A DNA stretch of 64,000 nt, taken from Strigamia acuminata. Taxonomy: Eukaryota > Arthropoda > Chilopoda > Geophilomorpha > Linotaeniidae. The notes below the pieces were generated by a model. That model worked only from the letters and a program-made list of their open reading frames with translations. It was not told where the DNA came from and made no database searches. The translations under genes and the position numbers were made by a program. Below are positions 47,720 through 58,429 of this stretch, one piece after another. The stretch is taken from contig OX442318.1 of NCBI GenBank assembly GCA_949358305.1, positions 12,010,517 through 12,074,516 of the forward strand, written 5' to 3'. Positions within the stretch are counted from its first letter, which is position 1. The number at the start of each line of letters is the position of its first letter.

Positions 47720-47935
47720 CTAAGTTTGCGCCTCTCCACACGCCCCCTCACGGCCTGCGCTATTATTACGCAAAAGAGCAATTTCAACCCAATTCGTTGC
47801 ATAATCAACAATGACTAATAGCCACCCATGTTTGTTTTTAGTACGGACCTTGGGACCCATCAAATCAATGCAAATTCTTTCAAACCTACCAATTTTGGGT
47901 GAAGTGGGGATCAAAAGAGTCGTGGTGGCGAACAC
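47720..47935 (-). pseudogene. Ty3/gypsy-type integrase core fragment
   Basis: The minus-strand frame contains SPKIGRFERICIDLMGPK followed by LLVIVDYATNWVEIALLRN. This matches the start of the retroviral-type integrase catalytic core (rve fold): the first catalytic aspartate in I-D-L-x-G-P and the VDY.T.WVE strand. The second Asp and the Glu of the DDE triad are beyond the end, and the frame decays into GREGACGEAQT. It lies head-to-head with the BEL/Pao remnant on the plus strand and overlaps its Gag start, so two retroelements are juxtaposed. Integrase inserts element cDNA into host DNA; this copy cannot. A BEL/Pao integrase is the alternative assignment. Confidence 0.65.
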
Positions 47936-48303
47936 GCGTTTCTAACTCGAAAATTTCCAAGATGGACGACGTTTTCAATCTGAAAACAAAATGGAGTCGA
48001 TCGCATCATACAATCCATCATCCTAGCCATAGCCGCGTTGCAACCAGATGTTGCCACAATGCAGAGAAATCAATTGCCGGTGAAAAGAGAATTGTTGAGC
48101 GAAATCGACGAAAAAATTCAGCAACACATTGTCGTGCAATTTCCGACATTGACATAAAATTAGAAGCTTTATTAGTTAATCAGGTTCCAATTGTCAAGTC
48201 GATCATTTTGATTGATGGGGAATCAACTCGTGGATCCGGCGACTGGACAGTACGACTCCCCAAGCGGGTAATGACCAAGTTCAAAGGAGACCCGATCGAA
48301 TGA
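47899..48303 (+). pseudogene. BEL/Pao retrotransposon Gag N-terminal fragment
   Basis: An open frame whose last 20 residues (TVRLPKRVMTKFKGDPIE, then a stop) resemble the conserved LPKL.LPKF.GDP segment at the start of the BEL/Pao Gag core (DUF1759-type). The stop follows GDPIE where the family usually has tryptophan, so it may come from a TGG-to-TGA change. The Gag core that should follow is missing, and the next frame resumes at the zinc-knuckle region. The upstream part is Lys/Arg-rich and not recognisable. This is a decayed element, not an intact one. Confidence 0.6.
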
Positions 48304-48304
48304 A

Positions 48305-49132
48305 GTGGGTTTTAGTCAAACTCCGAGTGAGGTAAAGGACCGGGAGCAGCATGGACCCAAGAAGAGCGATAAGCAAGTCTCGAAGACGTTTGTCGAGTAC
48401 AGGAAGTCAACGAGAGGCGAAAAACCGACGTCCGCGAGCGCATTAACCACCAGCAACTCTTCATCCAGTTGCGTCTTCTGCCATGACGTGTCGCATAAAA
48501 AGGAGGACTGTCCACTGCCCATTCAGGATCGTGTGAAGAGATGTATGGCGGTTCGGAGATGCATTCGATGCTTTAGTAGCAAACATATGGCTCATCGTTG
48601 TCTCCAAAAGGAGAAGTGCCTTAATTGCGAACGCTTTCACCACATCTTGTTGTGTGAGGGACCAACGACCAAGACGGAAGTTGTAATTGCGTCAACTGTC
48701 ACTTCCACAGCAATCACCAATGAGAACACTGATTTGTTCTTACAAGTCTTGATGGCCAACGTGGAGTCACACAGCAAAATGAAGACCGTCCGGTGTCTTT
48801 CCGACGGCGGATCGATGGACAAGCAACAAACAATACAGGTTCATCTTGTGCGGTACGAAGACTGGCTTGATCAACTCTTGCGTCGGATCTGGGAGTTAGA
48901 GGCCGTAGGTATTCCCCATGAGGCTCTCACAGATGCGCAAGACAAAGACAGCCAAGCAGTGATTGATAAAATTCAAGGAATCCATCACCTGGACAGGAAG
49001 TCGATACAAAGTTCGATTACCCTGGCTGATGAAGAAAATGGAATTAGACAACAATTACCAGATTGCATTATGGCGTTTGTGGAACCTCGTACGCAAATTC
49101 AAGAAAGAGCCGGAATTATATTATCGATATAA
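48305..49132 (+). pseudogene. BEL/Pao Gag-Pol remnant: three zinc knuckles, protease start, RT approach
   Basis: Residues 56-69 (CVFCHDVSHKKEDC) and 86-99 (CIRCFSSKHMAHRC) are exact CX2CX4HX4C nucleocapsid knuckles; residues 105-117 (CLNCERFHHILLC) form the third, atypical knuckle characteristic of BEL/Pao Gag. Residues 142-170 correspond to the start of the retropepsin (Peptidase_A17/DUF1758 type), but the catalytic D-S/T-G is read here as DGG (167-169), probably inactive. Right after this (about residue 171) the sequence jumps to the segment preceding reverse transcriptase (WELEAVGIPHEA, 196-207), so most of the protease is deleted. The frame then drifts out of the family, while the +1-shifted frame carries RT homology. 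This is a dead or non-autonomous copy. In a living relative, Gag packages element RNA and the Pol enzymes copy and insert it. Confidence 0.85.
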
Positions 49133-49167
49133 AAAGGTTTTGGACGATCAAAAAGTTCTAGGCAAGA
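48963..49167 (+). pseudogene. BEL/Pao reverse transcriptase N-terminal fragment (frameshifted)
   Basis: In the frame one base after the preceding one, this segment reads SRYKVRLPW, then LDNNYQIALWRLWNLVRKF and LYYRYKKVLDDQ. This follows the BEL/Pao RT entry region (YEVRLPW, DNY..A..RL..L, Y..V...Q). Homology ends near 49170, where a foldback-element arm interrupts it, so palm-domain catalytic motifs are absent. The frameshift against the upstream Gag-Pol frame lies between about 48940 and 48985. No LTRs were identified. Confidence 0.8.
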
Positions 49168-49169
49168 CG

Positions 49170-49355
49170 TCTTTAGATTTCCCCTTGACCCCCCGCGAAC
49201 CTAACCTTACTGGTTTTTTGATGAAAACCACTTTTTTGAGCCGGCTTGTCGCTAAAACCTAGGTTTTTGTGTCGCTAAAATGACATGTTCGCTAAAAGGG
49301 GACTTTTATGGTAAAAATCGCTAAAATGAGCGTCGCTAAAATGACTATAACCGGG
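49170..49355. mobile_element. Foldback element, right half (copy 3)
   Basis: Core TTGACCCCCCGCGAACCTAA then CCTTACTGG is followed by an arm of TCGCTAAAATGAC-type units. Its junction at about 49170 truncates the BEL/Pao RT fragment. Confidence 0.75.
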
Positions 49356-51547
49356 GAGAAGACATCCAGCCTTTGTCTGTGGACTCCACATGTTAAATTT
49401 GACCTATTTTTACCTGTTTTTAGTTCTGTAGACCCCAAAGTTGTTACAATAAACTTGTCTTTACACCCATAAGCATGTTTTATTTTAAGCAGCAGCAAAT
49501 TCAGTAAAAAATCGTAAATATATACAGTTTTAATTTCAACTCATTATATATTCGACCTACGACATTTCAAAAACATAGCAACAAATAAGTATGAAAAGCA
49601 CAGAGCAAACAAATGCAGGGATTAATAAATATTATCCCAACTGTTAAATAATCAATAGGAGCAGCATGTTGATTAAACAAGCACACTAACTAACTTTATT
49701 ACATTTTTACCTCTGTTTCTAAGTGCTACTAAAATCGCTGACAGTTTAATCCTTATCTTGAATGCAAGACTGAGAAGTGGAAGAAAAAAAATCAATTTTT
49801 TTTCTTCAAAAAATAAAAGCCTGAATGTTCTTTGGGAAGAAAAAGAAGGGAAAAAATTCCCATAATAAATCAAAGAAGGAAGAAAAAAAGTCTCTTTGTC
49901 CTCCTGCACAAAAGGGCGATTACATTTTAATAGGAATTACAATTTGCCACAACCACTGCACTTCTACTTTAAGAACTTCTTATTTCATTCCTTCCCTTTA
50001 TTTAGAACAAAAAAAAGAAAAAGACTTAGAGTTGTTTTTAAAACATTTTTTTTCTTTCGCTGAGAAATCAGGAAAACACTGGTTGAGATTTCAGCATTGA
50101 AAAAGGTACAGTAAGCTATTTTAAAGATAAAAATACAGTTGGTATCATGTATTCTAAAGTATCCCTTTACTGTAGAAAACTTTTTTTTAAAAAAAAAATT
50201 TAAAAAAAAAAATTGAGGATCAATAAAGTTAAAAACAAAAAAAAATTATTTCCACAAAAACACAAGAGACAAAGAAATGTGTGAATAAAGAATTAATGTG
50301 TTAACAGTGCAAAATTTGCTCATTTATAATTACATTTCAACATAAAATTAAAAGCAATTAAAACTACCGGAAGGTTTTTTTTTCAAATTAAATTAAATTA
50401 ATATTGAAATAATAAAATATTTAAATACAATAAAAGTTTAATTTTTTAAAATCATTTTTATAACTCAACAATTGAGTTTTCATTCAGTCTTATTATCTCT
50501 GTGGTAACTGCACACTCAAATTGTGTTAAGCTTATGAAAAATGAATCTGCAAACACTTAAGTCGGCTTTCTTGCACAACATAAAATTCTGCTCCCGTTAA
50601 TAAAAATTAGGATTTTCCATACGCTTCAAAAACACATCAAAAGCACAATGTATTTATAATACATTTTTGCATGCTATTGGTCTCCAAATAATATAATACA
50701 TTTTGAAAAATAAATTATGAAAGGCATTCCCAATATAATTATTTATCAAATATGAATGTATTTTCAAAATGAATTAATTCAATTGTATCACGAAATGCAT
50801 TATTTAACCCTAGCAGTACCAACCTAAAAAAAATCACCCAACCCAAAGCCGAAAAAATTTTTCTAAAAATGAATGAAAATGATTTTATTCTCCGAGTATT
50901 TCATGTTTCTGAAGAAATTTAAGCAATTCGGTATTTGTCAAAAGAGAGCGACAAAATAATTGACATTGTATTCAAAAGCAGTGAGTGAACAAAGAAAATT
51001 TGTAAAAAAAAACTTTTCCGTTTATAAACTATTATTTTTTTTATTGTTTATTATGATGTTAAATGAGAATAAATGAAATTTCAGATTCAAAATCCTGATA
51101 GTTTTCGAGAAAAAAAAATAAAAACACTTTTGGAGGTCAAAATTGCGAAAAGCAATATATTGTAAAATACATTTTTCAACCAAAAGGGTTAAATTTTTTC
51201 CAATATAAAAATTCCAAAATTAAATTCTGTTTAAAATAATTTCCCTTCACGCAATTTTAATCTCAACTTCAAATATTGCCACAAATGAGAACTCATTCAT
51301 TTTGCCCACGTCCAAACCTCAAAATATGGACCCAGGTGTGAGAAACCATCTAATCCCATCCTTGACTGAGATAATTTATTGAATGTCCTTTAGCCATCAA
51401 TAATGGGGCCGAGAGCAAAATAGCGCAAAGCTTTCTTTCACTCCGATAAGAATTAATTAAAACTCGAACTCCCATATATCACCTACTATTCCACATGCTA
51501 TCACACTGATAAACCTCCATGTAGCACTTTTTGAAGTATAATTCCAG
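49356..51547. other. AT-rich intronic DNA
   Basis: Long A/T runs; contains the dispersed repeat at 50646-50810. No exon. Confidence 0.5.
50646..50810. repeat. Dispersed AT-rich repeat, partner of 4158-4330
   Basis: The reverse complement shares CAAAATGTATTAT, then CCAATAGCATGCAAAAATG and a following TATTA with 4.16-4.33 kb. Probably a non-autonomous transposable element without clear ends. Confidence 0.6.
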
Positions 51548-51962
51548 TTACGACACTCCGTACTTTTCTTGATTTTTCAAATGGCCACAAACTCTGACAA
51601 CGCTAAAAGTTTTGGCGAGCACTGTCAAACACAATTTATTTTCGAGTACACTGTCAATAAAAAAGCCGCCTTTTACCTTCTGCCAATTCACTCCTGCTGT
51701 GCATGTGTTGTATAGGAAATCATCAATGTGCGACGCGATGCAGGTTGGCGGCAATCCACCGCTGGAACCCCCATTGAAAAGCAAGCGGAAATTAACGCAG
51801 TTCGAGCCATGCCTCAACCCATCTGAAACCTCTTTTTCCTTTACCATACATTTTTGCATTAACTGTTTTGCATTTCCCAATTTTACTCATCGTTTTCATT
51901 CTTTGTCGCGCGTGACGTCACCACTTTTTCATTTCCAGCACATTTTTGATTTCGTAAACTAA
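51548..51962. other. GC-richer patch with overlapping unassigned frames
   Basis: A minus-strand frame of 110 residues and a plus-strand frame of 116 residues cover the same DNA. The minus frame has GSNCVNFRLLFNGGSSGGLP, not recognised. No acceptor/donor pair was chosen. Possible exon or old transposon. Confidence 0.2.
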
Positions 51963-53553
51963 TTTCGACCAAACAACTTCTTTAAACGGCTTTTCTCGAT
52001 CTCGCGTCAAAAATGGCAACCGATTTACGGTCCGTAAAATATTTTAAAACAAAAATGACATCATTTCCTGTCCTATTTATGTGGCATTCCCATGAAAATA
52101 AATCAGGGAACTACTACCCGCACCGATGTGTATTGGGCCGCATGTAGTTTTTAACGTTAATAAAATGGTGAAATTCAAACCCTAAAAAATGCTTTGAATC
52201 AAAACAAATAAATGTAGCTTAAAAAACAAACATTGGGCTTTATTTAAAAATGAAACTTAAATTTTTTTTGTAATTAATAATAACATTTTTATATAAAAAT
52301 TGTCTCCTTGTGCGTCTTTTAGTCCGATGCATCTTATCATCCAAAGAATATTTCCTCTAAAAATTCACTGAGAAATTTGAGGTGCGTCTTATCGTCCGAA
52401 AAATGCAGTAAGGTTAAAACAAAGTTACACAACAAATTCCACAACAATGATCTGTTTTCAGTTAAAACAACAAAACATAAAAGAATAACACAAACGGAGG
52501 ACATATTCATTGAGAACAATATACAAGTATGATTTTATTCAAAACAAAAAAGCGATGTATATATTTACAATAGTCCTGCAATTTACAATGCGCCTAAAAA
52601 GGTCCTGTCAAGCAATTCCTCTCCACCACCAACTAGAATATTCTCCAGTCAAACTACGGTAAATATATTTTCGATTCCTGCAACCTGTGAGTTTAGTTCC
52701 AGGTCATCCATATCCGGAATTAATATTTAAAACATTCATTTAGACCGGTTTAAATCAGATAAACAAGTCTAAATGACTTTACAAATGCACCTGCTAATTG
52801 TGCAATTACCAGCAGCAAATGCATTTTGTGGCCATACCAAACGACTCTTCGATTACCAACTACATGAATTAGAATTTCCAAAACAAAACACAAACTAATT
52901 CAATTTCAACATTTCAAAACCCAAGAAAAATAAAAAATAAAAAAAATCCAAATGAGACTAAAAATGTAATTAGCTGTTGCATACTGCATATCCCCCCCCT
53001 TTACAAAGCCCGAGTTAGCTCAGAATTTAATCTTAGCTCGTCCCAACTCAACACCAAACGGACGTCACCTCTGACCCGCAAAAGACGCAATTTCTGGCGA
53101 GGGTGAGAGGACTTTTCCCTCGTGCAAACTAAAGCTCCATTGATGAGATGACTCCCCAAAGAGGGTGTCAGTTTTTTTTTTCTTTCAAGGAAACATGAAG
53201 TGATATGAGTCAGAAGGGGGGTGTTTTTTGGAAGAACCAACAAAAATTAATGTCAGGCAAAGTACCCAGTTATCTTTCTCCCCCATTTCTTAATGATTTA
53301 GTTGTCGGACAGTCTGCATTACACGCTTGTTGCTTGCGACTGTCAGCACATATTTCAAATCCGAGTTGAGTGCAAATCTCTCAAGTGTGGATCCTTAACA
53401 CTCTAATTATTTCACTCAAATTTCCAATCAATAATAATTATAACTGTTAGGTTTTAATCTTAAAGTGTTTCTCTTTTTCATATTACCCATTGTTTGTATT
53501 AACCAGAATTGTAAATAAATTATTTTGACAAGCTAACAGTCGATGATTTTCAC
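51963..53553. other. No gene; transposon-end words
   Basis: GTGCGTCTT words at 52311 and 52382 and a TTTAGAC-type terminus at 52740-52794. Confidence 0.4.
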
Positions 53554-53640
53554 ACGAACCAAGGATAATATGGACACGTATCCGTGTGATATTTCCTATT
53601 GATTCGTTGTTCTGTGCGCTGATTGGATGACGTCAACCAC
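53554..53640. mobile_element. TIR element family A (truncated copy)
   Basis: Starts CGAACCAAGGATAATATGGA and matches the 1.84-kb copy to ATTGGATGAC, then is replaced by the TTTTAGCGAC-repeat arm of a foldback element. Confidence 0.75.
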
Positions 53641-53649
53641 GTGGGATGT

Positions 53650-53785
53650 ACATCATTTTAGCGATTTCATTTTAGCGACTTCATTTTAGCGACACACCAT
53701 TTTAGCAAACATGTCATTTTAGCGACACAAAAACCTAGGTTTAATTCCTAAGAAGGGCTAACAAGGTTAGCAAATTTCTTAGCAT
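53650..53785. mobile_element. Foldback element, left half (copy 4)
   Basis: The arm of CATTTTAGCGAC-type units leads to GACACAAAAACCTAGGTTTA and the core AAGAAGGGCTAACAAGG. It is the inverse of the 49.25-kb arm (CCTAGGTTTTTGTGTCGCTA), so copies 3 and 4 are opposite halves of one subfamily. It truncates a family A element. Confidence 0.75.
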
Positions 53786-54939
53786 TTCTAAATCATTTTT
53801 GATACACAAAATTAACTCGCCTTGAAAGACTTTTCATTGGATTCCAAATGTAGACTTTACTTATTCAATTTAATATCAAACTCAATGCAAATCTTGTGTT
53901 TGTTAGTAAAGCAGTGGCGCCACTAATCCGACACACTGTTTCTTCTATTTACATATTTTTATTAAAAAAAATTTTTTTTCCAAAAAAAAAAAAAAAATCC
54001 AGACACGAATTCACATGTTTTATTCAGTTTAACCTGGCAAACTTGTGTTTTTATTTTCAAGAAAAAAAAATTTAATTTTAGCGAAAATAATGTCTTTATA
54101 AATCAATAATTAAACTAGTTTGTATTGCATGAATTCTAGGAAAACACGGGGAGAAAAATGCAATTTCAAATAACCAAAAATTAAAATGGATTTTGTCCAC
54201 AAAGACTGAAATGAGTCAAACCAACTACTAGATATTGACTGTCCAACTTCTGAAGAATAATTCCTATTATTTACATACACAACACACCCAAACATTGATC
54301 CAAACATTTTCCAATATTCTCCGAAAAACAAGAATAAAGTATTAAAGCTGTTATTAAATTGAGTACAAAAAAAAAAAAAAAAACATGGCGGCCATCCACC
54401 GACGTATAAAAAATTAACATTATTTGATCTTCAGTTTGAGGTATCTTTAAAGGATTAAGTGATCCTTCATCTAAACGTGATGCAAGTTCATTTTAATTAG
54501 GCTAAATCCAATTTTGTTTTTGATAGGATTATCAAGTTGATGTTGATGAGAGACAGGAAAAACACCTGATAAAATATTTAACAAGATTCAAATGGTTGTG
54601 TGATCCCCTAGTTAAGTTGTGAAATTTTCAGCTCAGATTACTTATAAAAAAAAAAAGAAAAAAGATAAAAAAAAAAATTAAGAAAAAAAAAAAGTCTAAT
54701 GAATCCAATTAAATGTGTCACAAATACTTTTCTTTCATCAAAGGAAACTAAATGAGAGGGAATCTTGTTTCCGGAGTGTGGAACGGAGAGAAAGAACTAA
54801 TCACGCGACACTTTCTTATAGCTGGGAAAATTGTATCAAGTTTCGCTTAAGATGACATTTAAATCAGTTTTCATTAGTCATTATTAAGGGAAGAAATAAG
54901 ATGGGTTTATTTGTTGGGAAAAAAATTGTTTTGTAATTA
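53786..54939. other. AT-rich intronic DNA
   Basis: A and T runs, nothing else supported. Confidence 0.5.
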
Positions 54940-55385
54940 GAGCAAACAATGTGGCAAGTAAATTTAATTTTGCATCTTGACTGAACAATGTGAGAAATAA
55001 ATTTAATTTTGCACTTTGCAACAATGCCAAAGATTCAGTTTTATTTTGCGTTTGAACAATGCTAATAACTTGATTTAATTTTTGCATTTTTAACAATGCT
55101 AATAAATTGATTTAATTTTTGCATTTTCAACAATGTTTAAAATTCAATTTAATTTTGCATTTTCAACAATGTTTAAAATTAAAATTAATTTTTGCATTTT
55201 CAACAATGTTTAAAATTCAATTTAATTTTGCATTTTCAACAATGTTTAAAATTCAATTTAATTTTTGCATTTTTGACAATGTTTAAAATTAAAATTAATT
55301 TTTGCATTTTTCAACAATGTTTAAAATTCAATTTAATTTTTGCATTTTTCAACAATGTTTAAAATTCAATTTTATTGCATTTTGC
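54940..55385. repeat. Minisatellite, about 32-35 bp unit
   Basis: About twelve TTTTCAACAATGTTTAAAAT then TCAATTTAATTTTTGCA units. The first few are diverged (GGCAAGTAAATTTAATTTTG). Confidence 0.92.
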
Positions 55386-56770
55386 ACTTTAAACTGCTAA
55401 AAAACTATGAATTTTTTATTTCGCAGAATGTTCACTAAATTACTTCGAAAGAAAAGTAATAGAAATGAGAATTAAATATTAATATACTTAACATGTAATA
55501 TTAACAATATCCAACAACAATTTCAACATTCAGCATACTTGCAACAATCGCGTGTCACAAAATTAATCACAAACAAATTGGATTCTTGCATCACAAATTA
55601 CACAACAAATTGATTAGCCCTACTTATTTATTATTAATTTCCCCAATCTAGTCCACATCATCATTAATAATAATTAAACCCAAAAAAATTACATTACAGA
55701 CCCAAAATGTCTGCCCAAACCTCAAAAAAACTCAAAACCAAAAAAAAAAAAAAATAAAAATAAAAAAATTTGCATTAAAGCCGCATACATAGTGCAATAC
55801 CACATGCATTTTGCATGCAACTTCATTGGTTTTAATAAAAAATTAAAATGAAATCCTTAAATGCATTTTTTCAGAGTTACACCCAAGAAAAAGCACTAAA
55901 GCTTCCCAGAAGGAACTACTGACAACTCACCTCAGACTTCAAAATTTGTGATCTATTAAATTTCATTTTTTCCCCTCTTTTAGAGAAGAAAATTCAATAT
56001 TTTACAATATATGAAATGAAATTACTTCATTTTGCCCAATTTCCATAAAGAAAAAAAATAATAATAGTGAAATTGAAGGTCCTAGTTCAATAAAATAGAT
56101 AATCAGCAGTTTGAGTGCAAAGAGGGCGCCTTCTTTGTGTGACCCAATCTATATTGATCGATTATAGGTTTTACCTCTAAGAAAATTTAAAATTGCAGCC
56201 AACAGTCTCTGAGCTTTGGTCAAAACTGCACATTTAACTGGAATAATTTAATCCAGATCAAAAGCCAGTTTAAACGATCAATAATAGTTTAAGAAGCAAA
56301 TTTTCATATATTTACATTTTACAAACTCCAAACTGAGAAGTTGGAATTACAATTTTTAATTTTGATTTAGTTAATTTATATTTTTTTGAGAAAAAAAATT
56401 ATATTTATTAGTTTTATTATTTTTTTTGCATGTCTAAACAGACGGATGATATTTGTATTGATTTGTATTGATTTATGGCTATTTTTTTTTTGCTTGCATC
56501 AAATTGGTTTTGTTTTGTGTCACCAAATGATCGACTTTTGCATTTTCTAAAATTTCTTTAGTTTCTATTTAGATTTGATTCAGCAATTCTAAAACTTTAC
56601 GCACAATTTAGTTGGAACAAGAAACACATTGTTTCCTTGATTTATTGGGCAAGTTCATTTTCTAAAAGAAAAATACCTAGTTCAGCTATTTTACAAGTTA
56701 CAGTCAATTTTATTGTAAATTAAATCGCAACTCTTGCACATTGTTTTGGTCCACATTTTTAACATTGTTT
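55386..56770. other. AT-rich intronic DNA
   Basis: No supported exon or repeat. Confidence 0.5.
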
Positions 56771-56779
56771 CCTTCATGT

Positions 56780-57465
56780 TTTGGATAATTTCACAGTCTA
56801 AAATCACCATTTTCCCACTTCACAGTCTAAAATTCCTATTTTACCAATTTTACGGTCTAAAAAGTACAAATTTTTGCCAACTGTACTGTCTAAAATCCCT
56901 CTCTTAAAATTTTAGTCTAAAAAGTTCATATTTTACTAACTTGTCTAAGAAGACTGTATTTTACTAACTTTACACTCTAAAAAGTCCATATTTTAGAAAA
57001 TTTAGCCTAAAAAGTCCTTATTTTAGGAATTTTAGCCTAAAAAGTCCTTATTTTAGGAATTTTAGCCTAAAAAGTCCATTCCATATTTTACTAACTTTAC
57101 AGTCTAAAATCCCTATTTTACCGATTTTACAATCTAAAATCCCTATTTTACCTATTTTACAGTCTAAAAAGTGCCCATTTTACCAATTTTACAGTCTAAA
57201 AAGTGCACATTTTACCAATTTTACAGTCTAAAAAGTGCACATTTTGCCAATTTTAGTCTAAAAAGTGCACATTTTACCAATTTTACAGTCTAAAAAGTGC
57301 ACATTTTACCAATTTTACAGTCTAAAAAGTGCACATTTTACCAATTTTAGTCTAAAAAGTGCACATTTTACCAATTTTACAGTCTAAAAGGTGCACATTT
57401 TACCAATTTTACAGTCTAAAAGGTGCACATTTTACCAATTTTACAACTTTACACAAAATGTTACA
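56780..57465. repeat. Minisatellite with GTCTAAAA core, 32-bp unit
   Basis: About twenty copies of CACATTTTACCAATTTTACA followed by GTCTAAAAAGTG. The distal part is diverged (AGCCTAAAAAGTCCTTATTT). It lies inside intron 1 beside its donor end. Confidence 0.95.
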
Positions 57466-57469
57466 GTAA

Positions 57470-57895
57470 AAAAAAAAAATCCATAAAACCCATGTATTAA
57501 ATATTTATTAATTTACATTTCCACCATCATCCCCTCGCTATGTTCGACAAAACTCCATTCCCCAAAACCCAACTCAATTCCCACCCAACCAAAATCCCAA
57601 AACAAAAATCCCACCCTATATCAGAGATACCACCCTGAAAAACGACTTCCCTGCCTTCAATTACACTATCAAAAATCAATCTCAAAAAACTCCACAATTA
57701 ACGTCCAAACTCAGCCCGCTCAAGAATTACGACGCTCCGTATCGCTTAATTTATTTGATACACAACCCAAAGCACTCAAATCATTCTCCCCCACCCGACT
57801 ACACCCTGATTAATACCCTCCCCAACCAAACGAAATACCTCAAACTCATCCGAAACAATTAAAACCAAAAACGAAAAACGAAAAACGAAAAATCA
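57470..57895 (-). other. Strand-skewed start of intron 1 (G-rich on the sense strand)
   Basis: No gene. The plus strand has several times more C than G for about 420 bases, including many CCC and CCCC runs, ending just inside the donor of the signal-peptide exon. The transcribed-strand complement is therefore G-rich immediately downstream of exon 1. A small GAAAAAC repeat (57866-57892) abuts the donor. Confidence 0.6.
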
Positions 57896-57900
57896 CTCAC

Positions 57901-57997
57901 CATTGATCGCACGTAACCAGAGCAGAATCGTGAGGACCGCCACGGAGCAGCAGCGGAGATAAACAGGAGACATCCTCGCCTCCTGAGTCGGTTTCAT
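57901..57997 (-). CDS. Signal-peptide exon (first coding exon) of an Ig-superfamily gene
   Basis: The exon reads from ATG at 57997 to a consensus donor (AATG|GTGAGT, GT at 57900-57899) and ends in phase 1. The first residues, MKPTQEARMSPVYLRCCSVA, run into a hydrophobic core (VAVLTILLWL) and a small-residue end (RAIN), a typical secretory signal. A second in-frame ATG at 57973 (MSPVYLRCC) would give a shorter and equally good signal; both have A at -3. The frame also stays open upstream to an ATG at 58093, but the polar sequence added there would bury the signal, so I treat it as 5' UTR. Joining in phase to the Ig exon 23.8 kb downstream gives AIN-G-TENIHH, placing a likely signal-peptidase site at the junction. 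The protein is expected to enter the secretory pathway and reach the cell surface. The call rests on phase, splice consensus and composition, not on a transcript. Confidence 0.72.
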
Positions 57998-58380
57998 CCT
58001 CAAGGATGCGTGACAATTCACATCAGAATGTGCAAACTGCCGATTGTGGGTATTTTGCCAGTCCCAATGCACATAATGGTTCGAGTCAAGCACTGCAGAA
58101 CTTTGGGGAGGGTTTAGCAGAGATAGAGTGAGAAGAATGACGAATGAGAGTTGATAGAGAGTGAATGAGAGAGGAGATAGAGAGAGAGAGGTAGAGCGAT
58201 GCGCATTGCGCGCAGTCTGACCACCAACTGAATGAGGATGGGCTCCTACATTGCTTCCCCCGCACGTGCTGCGTCACTGCCGCCAAGTGGCAAGTGATGG
58301 AACCCGCGGCTAAATCGATAGTATTGGAGTGACGAGCGAGGAAAAAGTGGCGAATGTGATGTGTGGCTCGAAATGCAATC
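57998..58380 (-). promoter_or_regulatory. Candidate 5' UTR and promoter of the Ig gene
   Basis: Upstream of the signal-peptide exon the DNA changes from AT-rich to mixed and CpG-containing (for example GCGCATTGCGCGCAG at 58200-58214 and CCCGCACGTGCTGCGTCA near 58258), and carries a GA/CT tract at 58140-58192. This is the composition expected of an animal promoter or 5' leader in an AT-rich genome. GA/CT tracts bind GAGA-type factors in arthropods (established). No TATA box is obvious and the start site cannot be placed. Confidence 0.35.
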
Positions 58381-58429
58381 GCATCGAAATGTCGTTATTT
58401 TTTTTTTAAATTAATTCGTGTCGGTCTAA

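Larger units (their letters stand above)
34104..57900 (-). other. Predicted first intron, about 23.8 kb
   Basis: Inferred by pairing the donor at 57900 with the acceptor at 34104: both exons are on the minus strand, both junctions are phase 1, and a signal peptide followed by an Ig domain is the expected order. The interval contains MITEs, minisatellites and retrotransposon remnants in both orientations and no other convincing exon of the same gene. A small unseen exon inside is possible. Confidence 0.55.

Noticed and set aside
57998-58093. N-terminal extension of the signal-peptide exon to ATG 58093
   Set aside because: It would put about 32 polar residues before the signal sequence; treated as 5' UTR.
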